From positions 7,545-71,544 of the forward strand of contig JANMRU010000141.1 in assembly GCA_031388585.1 (NCBI GenBank): a stretch of 64,000 nucleotides of DNA. Direction: 5' to 3'. Position 1 is the stretch's first letter; each line of letters starts with the position of its first letter. Source of the stretch: PCC-6802 sp031388585. GTDB taxonomy: Bacteria > Cyanobacteriota > Cyanobacteriia > Pseudanabaenales > Pseudanabaenaceae. The notes beneath the pieces were generated by a model, which was given only the letters and a program-made list of their open reading frames with translations, did not search any database and was not told the origin of the DNA. Below, one piece after another: positions 9,411-17,315 of this stretch. A program made the position numbers and the translations under genes.

Positions 9411-9536
9411 TAGGACTTACGCAGTCAAATCCATGAAAAATGAATGGAAGGGAGTTTGAGGGCTTCGCCCTCAATTGGGGCGTTGCCCCAAACCCCTTAA
9501 AATTCGGTTTTTATCTTTCACGGTGCGTAAATCCTA
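9411..9536. repeat. MITE-like hairpin repeat, family C
   Basis: About 125 bp bounded by the inverted ends TAGGACTTACGCA and TGCGTAAATCCTA. Inside are two compact hairpins, GAGGGCTTCGCCCTC and GGGGCGTTGCCCC. The same core occurs at 1598-1646. The end sequence AGGACTTACG also occurs alone near 55385. Confidence 0.75.
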
Positions 9537-9638
9537 TGCTTATTTAAGTTTAGTTTTAAACTTGGTGATTATAGAGACTTAATTATCAAAACAGAGCTAG
9601 GGGCCGAAACGAGTCAGCTGGGTCAGCAAGAAAAAGAT

Positions 9639-9845
9639 CTAGGGTTTTCTCTCGTCAGGGGTTGCCCGTAAGCAAGTATAGTTAGCGGCATTCCGAAAGG
9701 TTTGAATCTTTTCGACAATATTAAGATGGCCGCAGTTGGGGCAATAGACTTTTTCACCGATTTGCGGCTCAATATCTGCTCTGCTCCACCAACTCTGACA
9801 GCGATCGCAACAAAAATGATATAGAAACTCTAAAGATACCTTCAT
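9639..9845 (-). CDS. Small zinc-ribbon protein
   Basis: 68 residues. Two CxxC pairs (CDRC near residues 13-16 and CPNC near 35-38) spaced about 20 residues apart form a likely zinc ribbon, with aromatic residues around them (FLYHFCCDRCQSWW). It starts 2 bp after the stop codon of the DUF1257 gene on the same strand, so the two are probably translated from one message. Function is unknown; small zinc ribbons of this kind often bind nucleic acid or protein. The tight spacing and clean Cys pattern make it likely to be a real gene. Confidence 0.7.
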   Translation of the reverse strand: MKVSLEFLYHFCCDRCQSWWSRADIEPQIGEKVYCPNCGHLNIVEKIQTFRNAANYTCLRATPDERKP

Positions 9846-9847
9846 CT

Positions 9848-10222
9848 TTAAACCCAGCGTCCCACCACTACGCGCACCGTACCATCTGGTAAAACTTCTT
9901 CCTGCTCGATCGCAAAGCCTTGAGCTTGAGCCGCCGCCATCAGCGATCTGTGCGCATATTTTTGCGTGACCGCATTGACAAAAGCCTGCTCGTCGATCTG
10001 CGCTCCCCAGAAATCTGCGATTAGTTCATAGCTTGCGCCCTGCTTTCTAAAGCCCAGGTCATAGCCGTTAATCTGGCGAACCACGTATTCAGACTCGATC
10101 TTGTTGCCTTTGTAACCGCGTACCATCGTATTGCGTTCTACCTTATACCCCAATTCTTGCAGAGCTTGTTGCAAAATTTCGCCATTTTCGATCTGGACTT
10201 TGATCGTCGTAAAGTGGGACAT
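9848..10222 (-). CDS. Ycf35 family (DUF1257) protein
   Basis: 124 residues. The start is set at ATG 10222 (MSHFTTIKVQ), which has a perfect GGAGG site 9 bp upstream; a longer in-frame reading to 10444 crosses the divergent promoter region and is unlikely. The sequence matches the DUF1257/Ycf35 family found in cyanobacteria and algal plastid genomes (SHFTTIKVQI, LQELGYKV, NGYDLGFRKQG, ELIADFWG). The biochemical role of Ycf35 is unknown. It is followed after 2 bp by a small zinc-ribbon gene, and is divergent from the RNase II/R gene. Confidence 0.85.
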   Translation of the reverse strand: MSHFTTIKVQIENGEILQQALQELGYKVERNTMVRGYKGNKIESEYVVRQINGYDLGFRKQGASYELIADFWGAQIDEQAFVNAVTQKYAHRSLMAAAQAQGFAIEQEEVLPDGTVRVVVGRWV

Positions 10223-10329
10223 GAGACTTTTTCCTCCTGATAGTTTCAGTATTCCACAAACTCTTGACTTGGTATGCATGTGGTTGACTATAGAGTAAAA
10301 TTTCAGATAAACCGTGGAAAATAGAGCTT

Positions 10330-12357
10330 GTGGAAAAGGGTACGCTGGTTGAATTTCGTCTGCATGGCGATCGCCGCTTGGCGGTAGTCGATCGGCCAGA
10401 AGGTAAAAAACACCTACAAGTAATTGACGAAAATGGCACGACACATACGGTACATCCCCGCGAGATTGACTATGTGATTAAAGGTAGCCCTAAAGCTGAG
10501 CCAGAAAGATTTACAGTCAAGCAGATCCCAACTTTTCACCAGCAGGTCAAGCCATTCCTCGACCCTTCTAGCCTAGAGGTAGCTTGGGAGATCTTGGTAG
10601 AGGATAATCAGCCCGTTACTCCCGATCAATTAGCACAGTTACTGTTTTCGCAGATCAGTGCCGCTACAACCTACGCAGCTCATTGCTTGCTCAGTGAAGA
10701 TAAGCTCTACTTCAAGCAAAAGGGCACTAACTACGAGCCCCGATCTACAACCCAAGTGGCGGAGTTAAAACACCAGGCTGAAGTCGCAGCAGCAAGGGTA
10801 AATGAAGCGGAAGCATTTTTGCAAAAACTTAAAACCAAATTAGAGGGGACAGAAATAGAGTGGACGAGTAGCGATCGCCATCGGTTAGAGAGCCTGGAGC
10901 GCTATGCTCTAAATGGCGAAGATTCTTCGGACAAATCTGTCGCGATCGATCTTTTAACTGCACTCCAGCGCTCTAAGCATGATATTGCTGCATTTCAGCT
11001 TCTAGTCGATCTGGGTATCTGGAGCGTGCACGAAAATCTCCACCTTCGCCGCAGTCAGATTCCTACCCGATTTGCCGCTGATCTGCTTGCAAAAGTGCAG
11101 GAGCTGATGGATTCCCCTATTCCCGATCCCATCGAGCGCATCGATCTTACCCATCTACACGTCTATACGATTGATGATGAGAGTACGACGGAAATTGATG
11201 ATGGCCTCAGTGTTGAGACCCTGGAGTCTGGCAAACATCGCATCTGGATTCACATCGCCGACCCGACGCGCTGGGTGCAGCCCAATGACGTTTTAGATCG
11301 CGAAGCCCGCAAGCGTGGAACTAGCGTTTATCTGCCCACAGGGGTAATTCCCATGTTTCCCACGGAATTCGCCACTGGGCCAATGAGTTTAGTGCAGGGG
11401 CAGATACGTCATGCGCTCTCATTTGCCGTTGAGCTAGATGCAACTGGTGGAGTGGAGAAATATGATATCTATGCTAGTACGATCAAGCCCAACTATCGCC
11501 TCACATATGAAGATGTGACTGAGATGCTTGAACTCGGAGTAGAATCTGACTTAGAAGCTCTGGCTAACTATGCCCACCTCAGAACTGACTGGCGGAAATC
11601 GCAGGGCGCGATCAACATCGACTTACCAGAAACCAATATTAAGGTCGATTTAAACAACCCTGAGAAACTGACCTTAGAGATTTTAGACGACTCCTTCTCT
11701 AGACAGCTAGTCGCTGAGATGATGATTCTGACTGGCGAGGTCGCAGCTAAATTTGCCCAAGCCCATAATATTCCAATTCCCTACCGCTTCCAAGAGCAAC
11801 CCGATCTGCCCTCCGAAGAAGAGATTATGCAACTGCCACCTGGACCGGTGCGCGAATTTGCGATTTGTCGCTGCATGACCAAGGGTGAGGCGGGCGTTTA
11901 TCCCTCTCGCCATGCTGGATTAGGCTTAGATGCCTACGCACAGGTAACTTCACCAATTCGTCGTTATAGCGATCTGTTGGCTCACTGGCAGATTAAAGCT
12001 CATCTCAGCGGCGAACCCTTACCGTTTACGACAGATACCTTGAGCGATTTGTTGCAGATGATCGATCCTGGTGTTTACGAAGCGATTCAAATCGAGCGTC
12101 AATCAACACGTTACTGGAGTTTGGAATATCTCAATCGTTATCGTGATACGGTATGGAGAGCGCTGCTATTAGATTGGTTGCGTGAAAGCGAGCGGCTCGG
12201 ACTAGTTCTATTCGAGGATTTGGGACTCAAGCTTCCGATGCGATTGACCAGAACTATTAATGTGGGCGAGAATCTCAACCTAAAAGTAGTAGATGTCGAT
12301 CCCCGCAAGGATATTATCCAGTTTCAGGAGGTACAGGCAGCAGTTCTGCAGCCTTGA
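10330..12357 (+). CDS. RNase II/RNase R family exoribonuclease
   Basis: 675 residues starting at GTG 10330. The central RNB catalytic domain is clear: the acidic metal-binding cluster (IDDESTTEIDDGLSVE), HIWIHIADPTRW-like stretch, and later CRCMTKGEAGVYPSRHAGLGLDAYAQVTSPIRRYSDLLAHWQ, which holds the conserved arginine and aspartate residues. It degrades RNA 3' to 5', releasing nucleotide monophosphates. The N-terminal domain (about 1-260) differs from E. coli RNase II and resembles the shorter cyanobacterial type; the C-terminal part is S1/OB-like. Cyanobacteria usually have two RNB proteins (one called Zam); the length fits the non-Zam type better. It is divergent from ycf35. Confidence 0.9.
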   Translation: MEKGTLVEFRLHGDRRLAVVDRPEGKKHLQVIDENGTTHTVHPREIDYVIKGSPKAEPERFTVKQIPTFHQQVKPFLDPSSLEVAWEILVEDNQPVTPDQLAQLLFSQISAATTYAAHCLLSEDKLYFKQKGTNYEPRSTTQVAELKHQAEVAAARVNEAEAFLQKLKTKLEGTEIEWTSSDRHRLESLERYALNGEDSSDKSVAIDLLTALQRSKHDIAAFQLLVDLGIWSVHENLHLRRSQIPTRFAADLLAKVQELMDSPIPDPIERIDLTHLHVYTIDDESTTEIDDGLSVETLESGKHRIWIHIADPTRWVQPNDVLDREARKRGTSVYLPTGVIPMFPTEFATGPMSLVQGQIRHALSFAVELDATGGVEKYDIYASTIKPNYRLTYEDVTEMLELGVESDLEALANYAHLRTDWRKSQGAINIDLPETNIKVDLNNPEKLTLEILDDSFSRQLVAEMMILTGEVAAKFAQAHNIPIPYRFQEQPDLPSEEEIMQLPPGPVREFAICRCMTKGEAGVYPSRHAGLGLDAYAQVTSPIRRYSDLLAHWQIKAHLSGEPLPFTTDTLSDLLQMIDPGVYEAIQIERQSTRYWSLEYLNRYRDTVWRALLLDWLRESERLGLVLFEDLGLKLPMRLTRTINVGENLNLKVVDVDPRKDIIQFQEVQAAVLQP

Positions 12358-12364
12358 ATCTTGT

Positions 12365-12480
12365 CTATAGCGATCGCCAATTAGGTCAGGACGGGGTGGA
12401 GGGGTAGAACCCCTCCGTGGGGGCATTGCCCCCACACCCCCAATTAAAATCTGTCCTAACGATCTAGGCGCTGGCTATAG
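12365..12480. repeat. MITE-like hairpin repeat, family A, copy 1
   Basis: 116 bp bounded by inverted ends, CTATAGC(N)3CGCC on one side and GGCG(N)3GCTATAG on the other, continuing inward as TAGGTCAGGAC and GTCCTAACGATC. The interior has the strong hairpins GAGGGGTAGAACCCCTC and GTGGGGGCATTGCCCCCAC. A nearly identical copy is at 29399-29512 and a diverged inverted copy at 43568-43672. Confidence 0.85.
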
Positions 12481-12642
12481 ATTTAAACTTTTACAAAGAC
12501 GCGATTTGTAGTCCCCGATCGTTAGGAGTTGGCAACTGGTATATTACGGGTAATTTCCGAGATGCAAATTTGAGCGTGGAAAATTTTCTTGCGCTGCTTT
12601 GAATTAGTTGGAAAAGCGATCGCTAAGCAGATATTGACCGTT

Positions 12643-13104
12643 ATGGAATCTATAGCTACAATCCCAGAACTTGATGATTTTAAGCTGACCTATGAACCTA
12701 TAGATGTAGGTGAGGTTTACAAATTAGCTGATGCATCGGCTAATGGAGCCGTTGTGTTAATGAGTGGCATGGTACGCGACAAGACAGCAGGCAGAGCCGT
12801 AGATCACCTCGATTATCAGGCGTATGATGTGATGGCACTGCGGGTATTCCACCAAATTGCAGGGGATATTCGACACAGGTATCCTGATGTCAGCCGTGTT
12901 GCGATCCATCATCGTCTGGGCAAATTAAGTGTGGGTGAAATCAGCGTCCTGATTGCGGTTGGCTCCCCCCATCGCGGCGAGGCATTTGATGCTTGCCGCT
13001 ACGCCATTGATACGCTCAAGCAGAATGCCCCAATCTGGAAAAAAGAATACTGGCTTGACGGCGACAGCACTTGGGTTAATATTGGCAAATGCAATTTGCC
13101 GTAA
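12643..13104 (+). CDS. moaE: Molybdopterin synthase catalytic subunit
   Basis: 153 residues from ATG 12643; an upstream TTG at 12589 is in frame but adds residues not typical of the family. MoaE adds two sulfurs from MoaD thiocarboxylate to precursor Z to make molybdopterin for nitrate reductase and similar enzymes. Visible family motifs: GAVVLMSGMVRDKTAGRAV, the LDYQAYDVMA segment, IHHRLGKLSVGE, VAVGSPHRGEAFDACRYAID-like helix and the catalytic lysine region APIWKKEYW. MoaD and other moa genes are not in this window. Confidence 0.93.
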   Translation: MESIATIPELDDFKLTYEPIDVGEVYKLADASANGAVVLMSGMVRDKTAGRAVDHLDYQAYDVMALRVFHQIAGDIRHRYPDVSRVAIHHRLGKLSVGEISVLIAVGSPHRGEAFDACRYAIDTLKQNAPIWKKEYWLDGDSTWVNIGKCNLP

Positions 13105-13142
13105 GCTCCACCTCTTCAATCCTCAAAAGAGGAATATCACAG

Positions 13143-14555
13143 ATGAAAAAATCAGCTTTAGATTTTGGTTTGGATTTAACTCTAGCTAGTGCGATCGCCG
13201 CTTTAGGTCTACTGTTTTCGACAGTCTTAGTCAATACTCAAGCAGGCGCACAAACAAGCTCAGTTGCTTCGCTAGCCAATACCTCGGCGCGACTTAACCA
13301 ACATCAAAGTCGGAGATCGCAAATGCGCCCCGAGAGTTTTGACCTGGCACTGTATCCGATCGTAGATGCTAACGAAAGATATTGGATTAGCTTGCTATGG
13401 GATACGGGTATCGTGGAGCCACAGACAGATTATGCGGCCAAAGCTTTAGGGGAAATCCTAGCTTTAACCACTACCCCCAATTTATCCGAGGCGCAATCGC
13501 GCATAGTCCATGCCGCGATGCAGGTAGGTACGCAGTTATACGCCAGCAATCCTACTCTCAACACCACAATCGAAAAGGCATTCTTGCAAACAATCGATCG
13601 CGGCCTCGATCCAGAATGGGTAGCGATGTCGCTTTCAGGATTAGGCAAGGGCAGTATCGAGGTGCAGGAACTCCAACAACTGGGCGATCGCGTCAAACAA
13701 AGATTCCCTCGCTGGTCGCAAAATATCTACCTTTACACGACAATGCGAGAGATTGAGGAGATGGTTTCTCCCTCTGACACTCCGCCCTTAAACGATCTTC
13801 TAAATTGGACAGGCATTCCCGATCGATTCCATCTCTATGTAATTTGCCAACGAAATCGCCAGATCTTATGTCAAGCCGTAGTTAAGGATCGAAATGGCAA
13901 ATTTATCAGAGAGAATGGGAAGCTCTGGTCTGTTCCTTTGTTACTGCGATCGCTACATCACCTGAGTTGGAATTTCACGCGCGGCCAAACTCCACAGGGC
14001 ATTTATCGCATTGAAGGTACAGTACCGCAGCCAGATACTGAATATTTTAGAGCCTACGGTCAGTTCCCATTGGTCAAAATATTTGTACCGTTTGAAGCTG
14101 GTGTGAAGGAGTTTTTGCCAGGTCGCAAAGGTGGCTTTAGAGAAAACATTCAAGCCTATCAAGCACTTTTGCCACCATCCTGGCAGAACTATTTTCCCAT
14201 CCAACAAACCTATTGGGCGGGAATGAGTGGCAGATCGCTATTTCGGATTCACGGCAGTGGGGAAGCAGCTACCTATTTCCCAGGCAACCGTCCACAACAG
14301 GGCAATAATACCTGGAGCCCAACCATTGGTTGCCTTTCCGCGCTGGAGTCATATGACGATCGCGGTAATCTCTCGCAAACAGATATGCCTAAGATTTTGA
14401 GGACGCTGACGACTTTAGGCGGAGGTAATTTATCAGGTTATCTAATCGTTGTAGAAGTTCCTGGCGATGCCAAAAATCCGATCTCTTTAGAAACCATTCA
14501 GGCGGCGATCGCATCGCAACCTAGAGCCCAAGTAAACCAATCGAGAATACCCTAG
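13143..14555 (+). CDS. Secreted or membrane-anchored YkuD-like (L,D-transpeptidase-like) protein
   Basis: About 470 residues from ATG 13143, which follows a GAGGAAT ribosome site. Residues 8-36 are a signal or anchor segment ending near AGAQ. The middle is alpha-helical and unlike known domains. The C-terminal third looks like a YkuD catalytic domain: FRIHGSG (His about 370) followed by SPTIGCLSALESYD (Cys about 397), matching the HG ... S-x-GC pattern, and the upstream LSWNFTRGQTPQGIYRIEG fits the substrate-side strand of that fold. The usual Arg after the GC dipeptide is replaced (GCLSA), so activity is not certain. Expected role: peptidoglycan cross-linking in the periplasm. It starts 38 bp after moaE. 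Confidence 0.65.
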   Translation: MKKSALDFGLDLTLASAIAALGLLFSTVLVNTQAGAQTSSVASLANTSARLNQHQSRRSQMRPESFDLALYPIVDANERYWISLLWDTGIVEPQTDYAAKALGEILALTTTPNLSEAQSRIVHAAMQVGTQLYASNPTLNTTIEKAFLQTIDRGLDPEWVAMSLSGLGKGSIEVQELQQLGDRVKQRFPRWSQNIYLYTTMREIEEMVSPSDTPPLNDLLNWTGIPDRFHLYVICQRNRQILCQAVVKDRNGKFIRENGKLWSVPLLLRSLHHLSWNFTRGQTPQGIYRIEGTVPQPDTEYFRAYGQFPLVKIFVPFEAGVKEFLPGRKGGFRENIQAYQALLPPSWQNYFPIQQTYWAGMSGRSLFRIHGSGEAATYFPGNRPQQGNNTWSPTIGCLSALESYDDRGNLSQTDMPKILRTLTTLGGGNLSGYLIVVEVPGDAKNPISLETIQAAIASQPRAQVNQSRIP

Positions 14556-14557
14556 GA

Positions 14558-14658
14558 TATACAGCAATCAGTTTTTATTTGTTTAGGGATGAAAGGCTGA
14601 AACCCATCTGTGGGGGCGCAGCCTCCACCGCCAACTTGCAATTTATATAGGATTGCTA
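14558..14658. repeat. MITE-like hairpin repeat, family B, copy 1
   Basis: Bounded by the inverted ends AGCAATCAGTTTTTATTTG and GCAATTTATATAGGATTGCT. The inner part contains a GC-rich hairpin around GGGGGCGCAGCCTCC. A copy in the opposite orientation is at 38641-38742, where the same two end sequences recur, and a half copy is at 24272-24336. Confidence 0.75.
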
Positions 14659-14706
14659 CATACCTTTGCAGGTATAATTTCAATCGAACTGAAAGCGGTA
14701 AATGCA

Positions 14707-15576
14707 ATGCACGATTTGGCCGAATTGTTAGCGATCGCCCGCCCGATTGCCTGGGGAGCAGCAGAAATTTTATTGAAATATTACCAATCACCCCAGGATT
14801 TGCAGATTACCGATAAGGGGAATGATGAGGGTGATGTGACTTCGGCAGATTTGGCCGCGAATGAATATATTTTGCAAAACCTCCAGCAAAATCTAGGGAC
14901 AAAGGATTTTGCCTATCTTAGTGAAGAGACCGAAGACGATATCACGAGGCTAGAGCATGACTGGGTATGGATGATCGACCCGATGGATGGTACTAGCGAT
15001 TTTATTAAACGCACAGGCGAATTTGCCGTTCATATTGGGTTGGCATATCAGCAACGTCCCATTTTGGGATTAGTCGCTGCGCCTGTGGCAGGGAAACTGT
15101 TTACGGCTACTTCTGGTGGTGGGGCTTATGTAGAACTATTGAATGGCGAAAAAACACGCTTGCAAGTTTCCAAAAAAATTGAAATGGAGAGAATGGTGGC
15201 GATCGCTAGTCGTAGCCATCGCAGCCCCAAGTTAGATTATGTCCTGAAACATTTGCCCAAAGAAGGAGAAATCACTTTAGGTAGTATTGGCGGTAAGTTA
15301 GCCGCGATCGCTGAAGGGACGGCGGATTACTATGTTTCAATTTCAGGTAAGTCCGCGCCCAAAGACTGGGACTATTGCGCTCCCGAAATTATTCTCACCG
15401 AGGCCGGGGGCAAATTGACTCACTTCGATCTCAGCCCATTAACCTATAACAATGCCGATATATTTCAGTGGGGCGGCATTATTGCCAGTAACCGCCGCTG
15501 CCATGCCGATCTTTGCAAACTCAGTCAAGCCGCTTTGTCGGCCATGGAAGCCATGGAAGCCATGGAACAAGCCTAA
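14707..15576 (+). CDS. cysQ: 3'(2'),5'-bisphosphate nucleotidase CysQ-like (inositol monophosphatase family)
   Basis: 289 residues from ATG 14707. The metal-binding inositol-phosphatase motifs are present: SEE in LSEETEDD, WMIDPMDGTSDFIKR (DPxDGTxxF), and the C-terminal WDYCAPEIILTEAGG (WDxxA). Conserved NDEGDVTSADLAAN is also typical of CysQ. The likely reaction is removal of the 3' phosphate from PAP made during sulfate activation, in the cytosol; other small phosphomonoester substrates are possible. The C-terminus ends in an AMEAMEAMEQ tail encoded by three tandem 9-bp units (GCCATGGAA) at about 15540-15566, a recent expansion. Confidence 0.85.
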   Translation: MHDLAELLAIARPIAWGAAEILLKYYQSPQDLQITDKGNDEGDVTSADLAANEYILQNLQQNLGTKDFAYLSEETEDDITRLEHDWVWMIDPMDGTSDFIKRTGEFAVHIGLAYQQRPILGLVAAPVAGKLFTATSGGGAYVELLNGEKTRLQVSKKIEMERMVAIASRSHRSPKLDYVLKHLPKEGEITLGSIGGKLAAIAEGTADYYVSISGKSAPKDWDYCAPEIILTEAGGKLTHFDLSPLTYNNADIFQWGGIIASNRRCHADLCKLSQAALSAMEAMEAMEQA

Positions 15577-15723
15577 AACTCCAAACTAACGCAATAGGCT
15601 CGCAGTCTAAACCTGTTAGAATGAGTTGAAAGCCCGAGCGCTAGTCAGTTTTAACTCAATTCAGCTATCAGCCCATAAGCGTTAGGCTCCCCATACGGTT
15701 GTTTAATTGTAAGGAGGCGCAGA

Positions 15724-17262
15724 ATGAAACCGAATTACCTGATTGTAGGTAGTGGTCTGTCGGCACTGGTTTTTGCGGCTCTGATGGCAAAATCTGGTAA
15801 GAAAGTGCAGATCTTAGAAGCCCACGAGCATCCAGGCGGCTTTGGTCACACGTTTACGATGGCCCAGAAATATACATTTAATGCTCAACTCCATTATGTG
15901 TGGAATTGTGGCGAAGGGCAGACTGTGAATCAGGTGCTCAAAAAACTGAACCTGGATCGAGAAGTGACTTTTGAGCGTTACGATCCCGATGGTTTTGACC
16001 ATATGAGAATGCCGGGCTACTCGCTAGATATTCCTTCGGAATCTGAGGAGCTAGTTCTGAGGCTAGCCAAGCTTTTTCCGCAGCATACCGATCGCATTCG
16101 CAAATTTATGGCTGAAGTCCAAAAAACGGCTGAGGGATTAGAGAACTTATCATTTCCACTTATTCCGACTCAAGTATTTCAGCACTTTGGTGCGGTGCTC
16201 TGCGCCCTAACCTATCTGAATAGTACGCTTCAGGATGTCTTCGATAAATTTAAACTACCGAAAGAGGCTCAAACGCTGTTGGCGCTGCAATGGCCTGATT
16301 TCTTATTACCTCCGAATCGACTCTCTTTTTATGCCTGGGTAATTTTGTTTACGGGATATCAAAAAGGAGCGTTTTATCCCACTAAGCACTTCGAGCATGT
16401 CATAAATTCCCTAGTTAAGCTAATTGAGCAGCATGGAGGTAAGGTTCTGCTGAATCATGAAGTCACTAGTTTTACGGTCAAAAATAAAACTGTGACTGGA
16501 GTCCAGGCGATCAATAAGATCGCCCATCAAACTGAAGAATTCACAGGTGAAACGATTATCTGCAACATGGATCCCAAAAAAGCAGCCAAGCTAATTGGAG
16601 TGGAAAACTTCTCCCCAACAATTCGCCAGAAACTCAACTATGATTACTCGGCGTCAAACTATATGGCCTACTGCGTGGTTAAAGATATCGACCTGCGCGA
16701 TTATGGATTTGGCAAGTGGAATACCTTCTATACTGGCGATCGCGATTTAAATCAGGCATTCGATCGCATGTATGAAAAACATGATTTTTCTAATCCCAGT
16801 TTTGCGATTACGACACCGACTTTACTCACAAAGGAGCAACTCGACTGCCCAGAAGACTGCCAAATTATTGAATTCCTCACCGTTGCTAATTATGACTACT
16901 TTAAAAAGCTGCAAGAAAGCGATCGCAAGGCTTATAGACAGAAAAAAACCGAAATCTTCGATGCCATTCTGGACGTAGTCGAAAAAAACTATATTCCGAA
17001 TTTCAGAAAACACATTGTGTTTAAAATTACTGGCAGTCCCACTACAAATGAGCGGTTTTGCTGGTGTCCGCAGGGGAATTCCTATGGTTCTAATCTCACA
17101 CCCCGCAATATGGGAATTGGCAGGCTGAATTATCAGACATCCTTGAAGAATTTCTATTTTTGCAATGCATCATCAGGTTACCCAGGCTTTGCGCCGACAT
17201 TTTGGACTGGAGCAGTTTTATATCAGCGATTGTCAGGAGATTTGATTCTATCGAATAACTAA
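15724..17262 (+). CDS. FAD-dependent oxidoreductase, carotenoid isomerase/phytoene desaturase-like
   Basis: 512 residues with a strong AAGGAGG site before ATG 15724. The N-terminal dinucleotide-binding motif VGSGLSALVFAALMAKSG with a following LEAHEHPGGFGHTF is the CrtI/CrtISO/retinol-saturase type. A second FAD-contact region is near the C-terminus (CNASSGYPGFAPTFWTGAVL). The substrate region is unusual, with SNYMAYCVVKDIDLRDYGFG and TNERFCWCPQGNSYGSNLTPRN, so a true carotenoid substrate is not certain. It is followed after 53 bp by a second FAD oxidoreductase on the same strand, suggesting a two-enzyme redox unit. No other biosynthesis genes are adjacent. Confidence 0.8.
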   Translation: MKPNYLIVGSGLSALVFAALMAKSGKKVQILEAHEHPGGFGHTFTMAQKYTFNAQLHYVWNCGEGQTVNQVLKKLNLDREVTFERYDPDGFDHMRMPGYSLDIPSESEELVLRLAKLFPQHTDRIRKFMAEVQKTAEGLENLSFPLIPTQVFQHFGAVLCALTYLNSTLQDVFDKFKLPKEAQTLLALQWPDFLLPPNRLSFYAWVILFTGYQKGAFYPTKHFEHVINSLVKLIEQHGGKVLLNHEVTSFTVKNKTVTGVQAINKIAHQTEEFTGETIICNMDPKKAAKLIGVENFSPTIRQKLNYDYSASNYMAYCVVKDIDLRDYGFGKWNTFYTGDRDLNQAFDRMYEKHDFSNPSFAITTPTLLTKEQLDCPEDCQIIEFLTVANYDYFKKLQESDRKAYRQKKTEIFDAILDVVEKNYIPNFRKHIVFKITGSPTTNERFCWCPQGNSYGSNLTPRNMGIGRLNYQTSLKNFYFCNASSGYPGFAPTFWTGAVLYQRLSGDLILSNN

Positions 17263-17315
17263 CCGCAAAGTTACGACTCAATTTTCACGGAATCTCACTA
17301 GTTTTGCGATTAAAT

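Noticed and set aside
10223..10444. N-terminal extension of the DUF1257 gene.
   Set aside because: It crosses the start of the divergent RNase gene and lacks the ribosome site found at ATG 10222.
15611..15626. A shared TAAACCTGTYAGAATG sequence here and near 43790, possibly a common regulatory element.
   Set aside because: A 15-of-16 match is expected by chance several times in 64 kb on two strands, and the surrounding bases do not align.
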